A stretch of 64,000 nucleotides of DNA. Origin: Terriglobia bacterium. Its GTDB lineage: Bacteria > Acidobacteriota > Terriglobia > Terriglobales > Acidobacteriaceae. Positions within the stretch are counted from its first letter, which is position 1. Every line of letters starts with the position of its first letter. Made by a program: the position numbers and the translations under genes. Below are positions 16,987 through 24,972 of the stretch, piece after piece. The DNA lies in contig JAIQGL010000030.1 of the NCBI GenBank assembly GCA_020072585.1, positions 83,993 through 147,992 on the forward strand, in the 5' to 3' direction. The notes beneath the pieces are model-generated. The model did not search any database. It was given only the letters and a program-made list of their open reading frames with translations, and was not told the DNA's origin.

Positions 16987-18441
16987 ATGCCAGTAGTTCC
17001 TGCAATAACCTTCGGTCAAAGCCCAGCGGGCTTACCGTACGTCCGCCCTAATGTGGGCGCTTTTAATCTGCGTGGCGCTTGGGATTCCGCAACCGTGTAC
17101 ACGTCGTACGACGTTGTAACATTCGGCGGGTCGGTCTATGCGGCGCGCATCAGTAACGTGAACGTCACACCCGGCACATCGGATGCAAATTGGATGCAGA
17201 TTATCCCGGCGTCTGCGGGCGTCACTAGCGTAGCTCTCACGGTGCCCGCTATTCTTTCCGTAGCGGGTTCCCCGATTACCACCAGCGGAACCCTTGCGGT
17301 GTCCCTGGTAAACCAAGCGGCAAACAAGGTGTGGTCTGGGCCGACTACCGGAGCGGATGCAGCGCCTACGTTTCGTGTGTTGGTTGCCGCTGATTTACCA
17401 ACGGTCACCACGGCAAAAGGCGGCACGGGCGTAGACCTATCCGCAAGCGGCTCTACAACGGCGTTTCTTGCACAGGATGCAAGTCATGTAGTGTCGGCCA
17501 GGGCGATTGTTGCTGCTGATTTACCAGTGGTCACTCTAGCAAAGGGTGGTACCGGCGTAGATTTGTCGGCAAGTGGCGGCACCACAAAGATTTTGGCGCA
17601 GGACGCCAGCCACGTAGTTTCAGCGCGTGATTTGGTGGGTGCAGATTTACCAGCACCGGGAGCTTCGTCCAAGGGCGGAGTTTTCAGTAAAGCCGCTGTG
17701 TCACATCAGTTCTTAACATCAATCGGCACTGATTCGTCCATAGGACAGGCGCAACCTGCATTCTCGGATATTTCCGGTAGTGTCGCTGCATCGCAGTTGC
17801 CGAATCCTAGCGCAAGTACGTTGGGCGGTGTGGAATCCATCGCGGCTGTTACGCATAATTTCTTAACATCAATCAGCACCAGCGGAGTTCCTGCGCAAGC
17901 ACAGCCAGCGTTGGCGGACCTAAGCGACGCTTCCACAGTTGCCACGTTGTCGGGTTCGCAGACGTTGACGAACAAGGTGTTAAACGGTGCAGGTAGCGGC
18001 AACAGCGTTAATCTGTTGGACTTCCAAGGCCCACTGTCACCGATAACTGGTGATTCAACAGACCACACAATGTTTTCGTACGTCATACCTGCCAACACGA
18101 TTCAAACAGGCAAAGGAATTTCAATAAAGTGCGTATTCCAGCACACCACAGGCAGTAGCTCTGTCACGTACAAACTCATACTTGGCAGTACCACACTGTT
18201 TTCGATTGGTGACGCGGGCACGTCTTTGATTACAACGGATGCAGAGATGTTCGCTAATGGTAACCAGACCACACAGGTAGGGTCTATACATGGCAGTGAC
18301 GGCGCTACGATAACGATTAACAACTTGCTTACATCCGGCGCAGAGAACTTGGCCAATGCCTTGACTTTGAAGTGGACATTCAACGTTGCGAACACGAACG
18401 CAGTAACGCCTTCGCTATTCGTTGTGAAGCTGATTCAGTAA
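16987..18441 (+). CDS. Tail-fibre/receptor-binding protein
   Basis: 484 residues. N-terminal 25-65 (LRGAWDSATVYTSYDVVTF...YAA..NV.P...DANW) looks like a small carbohydrate-binding module of the ChiC/CBM5-12 type. Residues 125-230 contain two copies of the fibre repeat V.AADLP.VT.AKGGTGVDLSASG...LAQDASHVVSAR, and 230-310 two copies of a STLGG/KGGVF.S..AAV.H.FLTSI unit. The C-terminus (350-484) is a beta-rich head-like domain. KGGTG fibre repeats are widespread in siphovirus fibres. An AAAGGAA site precedes the ATG; a strong terminator follows. Confidence 0.8.
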   Translation: MPVVPAITFGQSPAGLPYVRPNVGAFNLRGAWDSATVYTSYDVVTFGGSVYAARISNVNVTPGTSDANWMQIIPASAGVTSVALTVPAILSVAGSPITTSGTLAVSLVNQAANKVWSGPTTGADAAPTFRVLVAADLPTVTTAKGGTGVDLSASGSTTAFLAQDASHVVSARAIVAADLPVVTLAKGGTGVDLSASGGTTKILAQDASHVVSARDLVGADLPAPGASSKGGVFSKAAVSHQFLTSIGTDSSIGQAQPAFSDISGSVAASQLPNPSASTLGGVESIAAVTHNFLTSISTSGVPAQAQPALADLSDASTVATLSGSQTLTNKVLNGAGSGNSVNLLDFQGPLSPITGDSTDHTMFSYVIPANTIQTGKGISIKCVFQHTTGSSSVTYKLILGSTTLFSIGDAGTSLITTDAEMFANGNQTTQVGSIHGSDGATITINNLLTSGAENLANALTLKWTFNVANTNAVTPSLFVVKLIQ

Positions 18442-18450
18442 ACAACAAAA

Positions 18451-18483
18451 CGCCCTCTGCTTTTGAATCGCAGAGGGCGCGGG
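18451..18483. terminator. Bidirectional terminator
   Basis: CGCCCTCTGC (18451-18460) pairs perfectly with GCAGAGGGCG (18470-18479) around a 9-base loop. On the minus strand it is followed by TTTTGTT; on the plus strand by CGGGTTT. It separates the fibre gene from the convergent lipoprotein gene. Confidence 0.8.
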
Positions 18484-18498
18484 TTTAAACATTGGGTT

Positions 18499-19104
18499 TT
18501 AGTTAAAGCCCAGCGGTTGCTGCCAAAGATCGTCGCAGCCCTGGATGCTTCCAGTAACTAGTTTGCATGACGCAAGGAAACCCCGCGCTGGTACCGGCTC
18601 TGGGTCGCGGGTCAAAACAACTTCCCACGTCGAACCGTTTTCCATTGCAACGATAGAGCCGAATGCTCCGTCGCTCGAAATGAAAAGCGCGGCATGGTCT
18701 GCGCACTGCGGCGGCGGGAATTGGTCGGGCGGCGGCATTACAGCACACAACCCTTCAGAAACATTCTGCTGAGTCTCCGTACCTGCACCTGTAAAGTTAA
18801 GTTGATACGTACCACGTCCTGCAATGCTCTGCGGGTTGCCGTCAGCGCGTTCATTGGATGACATGCTATGTAGAATCCAGTTACCAGCGCCGTCGGCAAT
18901 GGCCCAGCCGTGCTCATAGAACGGGCGTGTTCCGTTGGCATTGTTGCCGTGGCCGACAAAAAGATATTTACCGTAAAACCGCGAGTTCGGGTCTGTTGTT
19001 GGTTGCGCGTGAACCGTTGTGGTGAAATCACCACCGCAGCCGGTGAAAAGAACAGCAAATAGCGTGACACACGCAATGAGTGATTTAATAGTCCTAGCCG
19101 TCAT
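18499..19104 (-). CDS. Lipoprotein (moron), unknown
   Basis: 201 residues from ATG 19104, preferred over the upstream ATG at 19119 because GGAG sits 9 bases before it. Signal peptide TIKSLIACVTLFAVLFTGC ends in the lipobox LFTGC, so the mature protein is a diacylglyceryl-cysteine lipoprotein. The exported domain contains GKYLFVGHG, WILHSM, GRGTYQLNF, and several Cys that could form disulfides. It runs against the structural genes with its own terminator, the hallmark of a moron. Phage lipoproteins often block superinfection or alter the host surface; this is inference. Similar short secreted lipoproteins occur in acidobacterial chromosomes. Confidence 0.75.
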   Translation of the reverse strand: MTARTIKSLIACVTLFAVLFTGCGGDFTTTVHAQPTTDPNSRFYGKYLFVGHGNNANGTRPFYEHGWAIADGAGNWILHSMSSNERADGNPQSIAGRGTYQLNFTGAGTETQQNVSEGLCAVMPPPDQFPPPQCADHAALFISSDGAFGSIVAMENGSTWEVVLTRDPEPVPARGFLASCKLVTGSIQGCDDLWQQPLGFN

Positions 19105-19174
19105 ATTTGGGCGCTCCATGCCCTTGTGTTGCGGTTAGGTCAGTTCGAATGATTGGCGTCATTCGGGCTGGCCG

Positions 19175-19315
19175 TTATTTTTGACATTCCTTTTTGTGGA
19201 GTAGCCGCAACGCCTGCCTGATTACAGCCGCTACGGTCAATCCAAGTTTTTGCTGCAAGTCGGCAATGATTTTGTCGTCCGCATCAGTCTTGCGAAAGTT
19301 AATCATTTTCGACAT
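19175..19315 (-). CDS. Ribbon-helix-helix (CopG/Arc-type) regulator, 46 aa
   Basis: A 46-residue frame beginning MSKMINFRKTD. The strand MINFRKT is followed by helix DDKIIADLQQKLG, turn LTV, and helix AAVIRQALRLLHKK, the RHH fold that dimerises and inserts its strand into the DNA major groove. It has no ribosome site; the -10 box ends only 6 bases before the ATG, so the mRNA is probably leaderless. It lies upstream of and co-oriented with the lipoprotein, and divergent from the portal gene, so it likely controls this junction and itself. Confidence 0.75.
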   Translation of the reverse strand: MSKMINFRKTDADDKIIADLQQKLGLTVAAVIRQALRLLHKKECQK

Positions 19316-19321
19316 ACATAC

Positions 19322-19350
19322 AGTGTATAGACAGTGTGCATACCTGTCAA
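19322..19350 (-). promoter_or_regulatory. Promoter with overlapping direct repeats (RHH operator)
   Basis: On the minus strand TTGACA (19345-19350), a 17-base spacer, and TACACT (19322-19327). Two ACACTGT repeats lie in the spacer and -10 region, 11 bases apart, one helical turn, which fits cooperative binding of two RHH dimers. The start point would fall at or within a few bases of the ATG of the RHH gene. Confidence 0.65.
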
Positions 19351-19402
19351 CAACTATTTTTTAACCCCAAAGAATCAACGATATACAAGGAGCTTTAACC
19401 CA

Positions 19403-20689
19403 ATGATGAAAGCAATTAAAGCGGTCGCGGGCGAGGTTAGAGACTTCCTCAACTCGTTTTCTTCACCTGATAACGCACTCGGCATGTGGGGTGGTACGCC
19501 AGCCACAGCCGGTGTAAGCGTAACGGAAACCAGCGCCCTGCAATCTCCGGTAGTCTTTGCATGTCACCGCATTCTATCTGCACTGTTGGCGAAAACGCCT
19601 CTGCATGTTTACGAAAAGCTACCGGGCGGCGGGCGCACCATTGCGGAGAATCATCCGCTTGAAAAGTTATTCACCTGGCGCGCAAACGATGAAATGAGTG
19701 CGTTCGAGTGGAAGGAAGTTGCGCAGGTCCACTTGGTATCACGCGGGAACCATTACAGTAAGATCGAGCGTGACGGTATGGGCCGCACGGCGGGTCTTTA
19801 CCCGCTATCACCGTTCAATTGTTCGCCGTACCGCGACATGAGCAACGGGCAGATTGTTTACAAGTTTACGAACATCAACGGGTCACAGCAGAGCATTCCC
19901 GCAGCGGACATCCTGCACATCAAGAATATTTCCCTTGAAGGTTTGGTGGGTCTGACGCCCATTCAACAGTATGCCAAGGAAGCAATCGGATTGGACATCG
20001 CGTTGCAGGCGTACGGTTCGCGGTTCATTGCGCAGGGCGGTTCAGCGTCTATGGTTGCCACGTTCAAAGGCAAACTTGACCCGGCAAAGCGCAAACAGTA
20101 TGAGAAGGATTTAGTACAGGCGCACAGCGGAGTCAATGCACATACCGCTATAGTGATGGACCAGGAAGGTGACATAAAAAACCTTTCTATCTCGCCGGAA
20201 GAAGCGCAGTTCCTTGAAACTAGGCAGTACCAAAGAGATTTAATCTCTGAATGTATCTACGGTGTGCCATCGCATTTAGTAGGCGGTCATGAGGAAACTA
20301 AAGCAGGCATAGGTGAGCAACAATCAGCATTGTTGAGCAACACAATGTCGTCATGGTTTGCGCGGTGGGAGTCGGCATTGAATGCCAAGTTGCTGCCCGC
20401 TGGTGGTAAGTACGAAATTGGCTTTGACACCACTGAGATGGACTCGTACCGCATCATGGAAACGCTGAAGACCGTGACAGCGGCGAGACAATGGGGCATT
20501 GGCAGCGGCAACGAAGGCCGAAAGTTAATCGGCTGGAATCCCTACAACGCAGGTGCGTCGAAAGACCCAGCGGATAAGCTCTGGCGTCCTGTGAATATGG
20601 TTCCTATATCGGAAGAATCTGAAAATATGTTGCCAGTTGCGCCGGGCACGGTAGTGGACAACAAAGCAGACGCGGCTGGTGACCAGTGA
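19403..20689 (+). CDS. HK97-family portal protein
   Basis: 428 residues from ATG 19403; CAAGGAGC lies about 11 bases upstream, whereas the longer frame from 19334 has no ribosome site. Motifs typical of Phage_portal: ALQSPVVFACHRILSALLAKTPLHVY, RGNHYSKIERD, LYPLSPFNCSPY, ILHIKNISLEGLVGLTPI, and a clip/stem segment DLISECIYGVPSHLVG. The dodecameric portal is the DNA gate of the capsid and the docking site for the terminase. Normally it follows the terminase genes; here it follows the RHH regulator instead. It ends by GTGA overlap with a small coiled-coil gene. Confidence 0.93.
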   Translation: MMKAIKAVAGEVRDFLNSFSSPDNALGMWGGTPATAGVSVTETSALQSPVVFACHRILSALLAKTPLHVYEKLPGGGRTIAENHPLEKLFTWRANDEMSAFEWKEVAQVHLVSRGNHYSKIERDGMGRTAGLYPLSPFNCSPYRDMSNGQIVYKFTNINGSQQSIPAADILHIKNISLEGLVGLTPIQQYAKEAIGLDIALQAYGSRFIAQGGSASMVATFKGKLDPAKRKQYEKDLVQAHSGVNAHTAIVMDQEGDIKNLSISPEEAQFLETRQYQRDLISECIYGVPSHLVGGHEETKAGIGEQQSALLSNTMSSWFARWESALNAKLLPAGGKYEIGFDTTEMDSYRIMETLKTVTAARQWGIGSGNEGRKLIGWNPYNAGASKDPADKLWRPVNMVPISEESENMLPVAPGTVVDNKADAAGDQ

Positions 20690-20868
20690 ACGACCCAGAA
20701 AAGACCATAGCTTTACAGCGCGATTTGCTCTTGTTCCGCGCCGCTGTTATTGAGCGGTACGAAGTCATGCTTCGGGAAGCACACAAACGAGTGCTTGAGC
20801 TTGAGCAGATCATCGAAGTGAATCGCTTGGTTAGTTCCGGTGCGTGCGAGAGGGCAGCACAGGCGTAA
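20686..20868 (+). CDS. Small coiled-coil protein, unknown
   Basis: 60 residues from a GTG overlapping the portal stop (GTGA). A single long charged helix (LQRDLLLFRAAVIERYEVMLREAHKR and on). Translational coupling to the portal gene suggests a role with it, perhaps in assembly. No family recognised. Confidence 0.6.
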   Translation: MNDPEKTIALQRDLLLFRAAVIERYEVMLREAHKRVLELEQIIEVNRLVSSGACERAAQA

Positions 20869-21214
20869 AGATTGCAGGCGAGGTTGTGCGGGGCGCTCTA
20901 CCTCGTTGTGCAGGGCGGTTACTATCCGACGTGGTGACCGCCCACCTATTTTTTCTGCACCGTGTGCGCCGCTTGGTAGCCCTTTGAAAACGCGGACAAC
21001 CAACCGCAAAGGGATGAGTAACTAGGGCTATCAAGTAGTGCACACGTTTGCAAACAAGCTTCTGTCTTTTTACTAATGAAATGTTTTGGGCAGAAGGTCA
21101 TGGCGGTAAGCTACGCGGGCTGCAAAGATTCGGCTGGTTGCTTAGGTAGGCTGCCAGTGTCGCCCTTTGTGACCGCGTGGCTTGCACCTTTCCAAACCTA
21201 AGGAGAACAACAGA
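20869..21214. other. Intergenic stretch, no gene seen
   Basis: About 345 bases between the coiled-coil gene and the next start. Short frames exist but have no ribosome site or protein-like composition. No clear promoter or repeat was seen; this is where a terminase or connector gene would be expected in many HK97-type modules. Confidence 0.4.
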
Positions 21215-21496
21215 ATGAAATACTCTAAAACACAGAACACACTGGCACTGGAAGCAGAAAGCAACAGTGACCACAAGGCATTGGAAGTGCTGAAGGACGT
21301 TCTAGGTTGCTACGGTGTAAGCAACGCCGCGCACGACCTTGTAGGCGTCCACAAGTTTGCTGCCTATCTGTTTGAGGACCGCACACTCAGCGCAGTTGAA
21401 CCGTCTGACATCGCAGTGACGATGTTTACTGAGGCATCCCAAGAAAAGATTGCTGAAGCAAAGCGAGTAGCCAAGGAAGCCGCGCCGGTCGCATAG
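21215..21496 (+). CDS. Element protein, unknown (93 aa)
   Basis: 93 residues from ATG 21215, with TAAGGAGAACAACAG upstream (a clear ribosome site); the frame opens earlier but without one. Helical, acidic to neutral (HKALEVLKDVLGCYGVSNAAHD, SDIAVTMFTEASQEKIAEAKRV). It precedes the HNH nuclease by 3 bases, so a functional pair is possible. It does not look like a terminase small subunit to me, though that class is diverse and this cannot be excluded. Confidence 0.7.
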   Translation: MKYSKTQNTLALEAESNSDHKALEVLKDVLGCYGVSNAAHDLVGVHKFAAYLFEDRTLSAVEPSDIAVTMFTEASQEKIAEAKRVAKEAAPVA

Positions 21497-21499
21497 CAA

Positions 21500-21892
21500 A
21501 TGCCAAGGCGAGAGTGTTGCGAACCTGGTTGCAGAGCACTGACGACAGACACCCGCTGCCCCAAGCACACCAAGGGTGACAACAGCAACAAACGCCACGA
21601 CCGCGCCAGGAACGCAGCGGACCCATTGCGCAAGCTGTACAGCACTGCAAGGTGGTTAAGAACACGGCATGACGCGTTGGTAGACAACCCTGTGTGTATG
21701 CGCTGCCAACAACAAGCGGCGTCCGTTGCAGATCATGTGATTCCCGCGAGGGTTTATTGCGCTGGTGACCCAGAGCGGTTCTTTGATAGGTCGAACATCC
21801 AAACGCTGTGTGATGCGCCGCCGAATAGCTGCCACCATAGGAAGACCGGCGAGGATGTAACAAAGTACGGACTCATTGCAAAGACATGGTAG
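21500..21892 (+). CDS. HNH endonuclease
   Basis: 130 residues. Two zinc-type Cys pairs early (CCEPGC, CPKH) and CMRC at about 69-72. The core SVADHVIPARVYCAGD...FFDRSNIQTLCDAPPNSCHHRKTGED gives the H-N-H triad (DH, N, HH) of phage HNH nucleases. In many HK97-type cos phages such an HNH protein sits beside the terminase and portal and is needed for genome cleavage during packaging. Here it lies between portal and capsid with no terminase visible. The start is 3 bases after the gene before it. Confidence 0.88.
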   Translation: MPRRECCEPGCRALTTDTRCPKHTKGDNSNKRHDRARNAADPLRKLYSTARWLRTRHDALVDNPVCMRCQQQAASVADHVIPARVYCAGDPERFFDRSNIQTLCDAPPNSCHHRKTGEDVTKYGLIAKTW

Positions 21893-22316
21893 GGCGTGGC
21901 TGGTCCTAAGGGTCGCGCTGTCATATACCCATGTGCAGGTTTCCTTGTGCTAAGCGAATGATTCTTGATTTCTTATGTTAAGTGCTTTGTTATGCGTAGT
22001 TTAGGGGTATGGACACTTCGAATCCGTAAGTCCCATAGAATCATAGACCTATGGCCCCACCTGTGTTAAAAACCCCATAATGAATATATTTTGACACGTC
22101 TATATTTTGACACACTCCCACTGAAAACAAAGCACTTACAAGGCGTGTTCCCAGGCTAAACCAAGCCAAAGCAGCGTTAATCCACAGCATTTAACTACGT
22201 GTGTCTTCAATAACTTAGCAACAAAAAACTGGCCTACGGGCTGTGACAAAGCAAGGCCGCGTACGTCGCGGAAATCACTTAGCTGCTTACGTAGCAGCAG
22301 AAAACAAGGTATCACA
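21893..22316. promoter_or_regulatory. Intergenic region with TATATTTTGACAC tandem repeat
   Basis: About 420 bases without a gene. At 22085-22097 and 22101-22113 the 13-mer TATATTTTGACAC is repeated with a 16-base period. Each copy contains TTGACA, so it could be a pair of -35 elements or, more likely, an operator read on either strand. It is the local control region upstream of the major capsid gene. Confidence 0.5.
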
Positions 22317-23483
22317 ATGTCAGCATTGTTCGAAGTTCGTCAACGTCTCGCAGAGAAGCAAGACCAGATTACAGAGTTGTCCAAGTCCTCAACCTTTTCC
22401 GAAGCCAGGCACGCGACCTTAAAAGGCGAAATCACGCGGTTAGAGGCACAGGTACGGGCCATTGAAGAGAACGAAGCGCGCAACGGCGGGCCGGTTATCA
22501 CCCGCAGCGCGTACATGCCGGAAGCCGATAGGTTAGAACTTGACCGCAGGGAACGCGCCGCGTTTGACATCGTATTGCGTGGCAAGCAAAACAATGCCCC
22601 GCGTGCTCTCCGCTCATATCTGCCCATGACAGACCAAACGACCGTCGGCGGGGCTTTTTTGGTTCCGGTAGGCGTAGGAGCTGACGTTAGTTCGAAGCTG
22701 GTTAGCTTTGGAAATTTAGCGTCCAAGGTAAGAATCTGGAATACATCTATAGGAGATGCCGTGTCATGGCCTACTGTAGACTCAACGGCAGAACCGGCAA
22801 ACGGCCACTTCATTGACGACAATGCGCCGTTCAGCCAGGAGAGCACGACCAATCCAGTTTTCGGACGCGTCCCTATCAACATAACTAAGACTTGGGAGTC
22901 TGGTCTTATCCTTGCGCCTGCACGCTTGGTGCAGGACAGTGCTTTTGATCTGCTTTCGGTTTTGACCTATGAAGTAGCACAGCGCCAGTCAAGAGCCATT
23001 GACGATCTTGTAGTTAATGGAGACGGCGCGAGTACCGGTGTAGTCAATATTTCCGGCACCAACACACTTGCACAGGCTTCGCCCACGGCGATTACCTTTG
23101 CGGAAATCTGCGATCTGGAATCGAAGCTACAAGCTGGCTATAACGCTAATGCTTGCTATTGCTTCAATAGCAAAACGTACAGGTATCTCCGCGCATTGAA
23201 CACCAGCGGCGTGAAGCACTGGGAAGCACAGGAATTTACCAACGGACTTATCAACAACAAGCCTTACCGGATTTCGGAATCCATGCCGGATATAGGCAGC
23301 GGAAAAAAGGCCGTGGCGCTGGCTGATTGGTCACAAGTTGTGGTCCGCATGGTGGACAGGCTGCGCATTGCCGTATTTAAAGAAATTTTCATGAGCAACT
23401 TAGAGGTCGGATTTGGTAGTTATCAGCGATTTGACTCCGCTGTGTTGCAGCCTTCGGCCATTGCGTTCCTGGCTGGCGCTTAA
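22317..23483 (+). CDS. HK97-type major capsid protein
   Basis: 388 residues. The N-terminal about 60 form a coiled-coil delta domain (RQRLAEKQDQITELSK...LEAQVRAIEENEA), the scaffold removed by the prohead protease. The capsid core shows TDQTTVGGAFLVPVGVGADV, SWPTVDSTAEPANGHFI, ITKTWESGLILAPARLVQDS, RQSRAIDDLVVNGDGAST, PYRISESMPDI and FKEIFMSNLEVGFGSYQRFD, all typical of the Phage_capsid family. Unlike most HK97 modules it precedes its protease. An AAGG site lies upstream of the ATG. Confidence 0.94.
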   Translation: MSALFEVRQRLAEKQDQITELSKSSTFSEARHATLKGEITRLEAQVRAIEENEARNGGPVITRSAYMPEADRLELDRRERAAFDIVLRGKQNNAPRALRSYLPMTDQTTVGGAFLVPVGVGADVSSKLVSFGNLASKVRIWNTSIGDAVSWPTVDSTAEPANGHFIDDNAPFSQESTTNPVFGRVPINITKTWESGLILAPARLVQDSAFDLLSVLTYEVAQRQSRAIDDLVVNGDGASTGVVNISGTNTLAQASPTAITFAEICDLESKLQAGYNANACYCFNSKTYRYLRALNTSGVKHWEAQEFTNGLINNKPYRISESMPDIGSGKKAVALADWSQVVVRMVDRLRIAVFKEIFMSNLEVGFGSYQRFDSAVLQPSAIAFLAGA

Positions 23484-23556
23484 TTTCTTTAGCTCTAAGG
23501 GGCATTGCTACCACAGGGTGCCCCAGCACTAAAACCAAAATCAAGGAGCTGAAGAA

Positions 23557-24195
23557 ATGAACAGCACAATGGAACGCAGACTACAGGCGTCACGCATCGA
23601 ATTGCGGGCGTCCAATGGACAGCCAACGCGCCTTGCCGGGTATGCTGCCCTTTTCGATTCACCCAGTGAAGACTTGGGCGGATTCACAGAGACAATCAAG
23701 CGGGGTGCGTTCAAGGATGCACTAGCCAGCGCCGGGCTGGATTGCCGCATGTTGTTTAACCACGATTCGAACATGGTATTGGGCAGAACGCCCGACACCT
23801 TGGCACTGCGGGAAGATAGCACAGGGCTGTACTTCGATTGTATGCCGCCTGATACCAGCTATGCCAAAGACGTGATGACGCTGGTTTCAAAAAACATCGT
23901 GAATCAATGCTCATTCGGGTTCACCGTCGCGGCTGACGAGTGGTACAACAGCGCGGGAGAATTGGTTTCGAGATGGTCCGGCGTCAAGCGGGTCATCACA
24001 AAAATTGGAACCTTAATGGATACAAGTGTGGTGACGTATCCTGCGTACAGCTCAACGTCCGTTACTGCACGATCTGCATTCTTATTCCCTGGTGGAGTGC
24101 CTACCTTAAGCCTTGAAGATGCACGGCGGGAAGCGCAACGGTCCTTGGCGCGCAAGTTTTTGGAGCAATCCCGCAGCCGCGTCACCTGCCGGTAA
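23557..24195 (+). CDS. HK97-family prohead (U35) protease
   Basis: 212 residues with AAGGAG before the ATG. N-terminal LAGYAALFDSPSED, FTETIKRGAF, then MLFNHDSNMVLGRT with the catalytic His, and NQCSFGFTV with the catalytic Ser, followed by ITKIGTLMDTSVVTYPAY: the standard caudoviral prohead protease layout. It removes the capsid delta domain during maturation. The 35-residue C-terminal tail is basic. The gene order portal, HNH, capsid, protease is rearranged from the usual portal, protease, capsid. Confidence 0.92.
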   Translation: MNSTMERRLQASRIELRASNGQPTRLAGYAALFDSPSEDLGGFTETIKRGAFKDALASAGLDCRMLFNHDSNMVLGRTPDTLALREDSTGLYFDCMPPDTSYAKDVMTLVSKNIVNQCSFGFTVAADEWYNSAGELVSRWSGVKRVITKIGTLMDTSVVTYPAYSSTSVTARSAFLFPGGVPTLSLEDARREAQRSLARKFLEQSRSRVTCR

Positions 24196-24287
24196 ATACA
24201 TAAATTCGCAAAGTGGGGCATCCACCGCAGACAGCGGCGCGGTGCCCCGGTTTTTTATTGCCTATTTTCCGTTAAAGGGGAACCGCC

Positions 24288-24821
24288 ATGTCAACCGCAG
24301 CCCTGCCCGTCTATTCCGTCACTGAGTGCCTTGCCGATGCAGCCCGCGCCGCGTCTCTTGAGACAGAAACCCAAGTGGAAGCGTTGCTCTCCGCAGCGGA
24401 GATGACGCCGGAACAGGTGTTTGAACGCTGCATGTACTCTTTCGAGCAACGTTGGTTTCCCAGCTATAGAGAAATCGAATACAAAGCAAGTCGCTATTGG
24501 GTTGCGTATCGGGCTTTGAACGCTGATTTATGGCAGCGGTACACCGCAATGGAACGCAACTACGAGGCAACCGGCACCCGCTGTGCTGACGCTGAATTGA
24601 TTGCAGCGTGCGGCGCTGCATGGAAGAAGTCTGGGCTGCACCACTTGGGCAGACACCTGCGGGCACCCGCGCACAGGCACCACAGCGAAAAACCAAGGCA
24701 ACGCCAGCCACGTAAGCGGGAACGCCCTGCGGATGATACTAGAATTAGGCTATGGCTTGCGCCTGATTTGAAGCAGGAACGCGAGGCAGACAGCGGGATT
24801 ATGCGGGGAACGCTGCGGTAG
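24288..24821 (+). CDS. Last gene of the element, unknown
   Basis: 177 residues with AAGGGGA upstream of the ATG. The N-terminal 100 are helical and acidic (TQVEALLSAAEMTPEQVFERC, WFPSYREIEYKASRYWVAY); the C-terminal part is very basic (RAPAHRHHSEKPRQRQPRKRER), suggesting DNA or RNA contact. Not recognised. It lies directly before the right arm sites, where head-completion or accessory genes are often found. Confidence 0.65.
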   Translation: MSTAALPVYSVTECLADAARAASLETETQVEALLSAAEMTPEQVFERCMYSFEQRWFPSYREIEYKASRYWVAYRALNADLWQRYTAMERNYEATGTRCADAELIAACGAAWKKSGLHHLGRHLRAPAHRHHSEKPRQRQPRKRERPADDTRIRLWLAPDLKQEREADSGIMRGTLR

Positions 24822-24825
24822 GTGA

Positions 24826-24902
24826 AATTTTTCACTTATTTTTCACTAATGGAGTCAAATAGTGCCTGTTTTCACCTAATCTCACCTAACGTAAGTCATT
24901 GA
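24826..24902. promoter_or_regulatory. Candidate attP arm-type sites, right
   Basis: A run of related motifs: TTTTTCACTTATT and TTTTTCACTAATG (24828-24851), TTTTCACCTAAT (24869-24880), CTCACCTAAC (24881-24890), and CGTAAGTCATTGA (24890-24902), the last being the inverse complement of 9716-9728. They sit between the last gene and attR, where integrase arm sites and Xis sites would be. Confidence 0.5.
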
Positions 24903-24931
24903 GAAATATGTGTTTTGGCTATGTGGTTCTC

Positions 24932-24972
24932 GATTGAGAATCTCACGTCCTAACCCCTAGACGATAGCGCCA
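24932..24972. other. attR core (41-bp direct repeat, right copy)
   Basis: Identical to 9675-9715. No T-arm or CCA lies beside it, so it is only the 5' half of a tRNA-Glu, not a second tRNA. The original tRNA upstream flank begins at 24973. Confidence 0.92.

Larger units (their letters stand above)
9675..24972. mobile_element. Integrated HK97-capsid element in tRNA-Glu (15.26 kb)
   Basis: Bounded by identical 41-bp direct repeats at 9675-9715 and 24932-24972; one unit is 15,257 bp. Contents in order: integrase (-), excisionase-like, J-domain-like, zinc protein (-), ParB-like, two unknowns, sigma-like, Hint/appendage protein, small protein, fibre, lipoprotein (-), RHH regulator (-), portal, two small proteins, HNH nuclease, major capsid protein, prohead protease, unknown. 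Frames are open and often overlap, so it is not obviously decayed. No terminase large subunit, tail tube, tape measure, holin or endolysin is recognisable. It may be a deleted prophage or a helper-dependent satellite. Confidence 0.85.

Noticed and set aside
24932..24972. Second tRNA-Glu
   Set aside because: Only the 5' half matches; no T-arm or CCA follows. It is attR.
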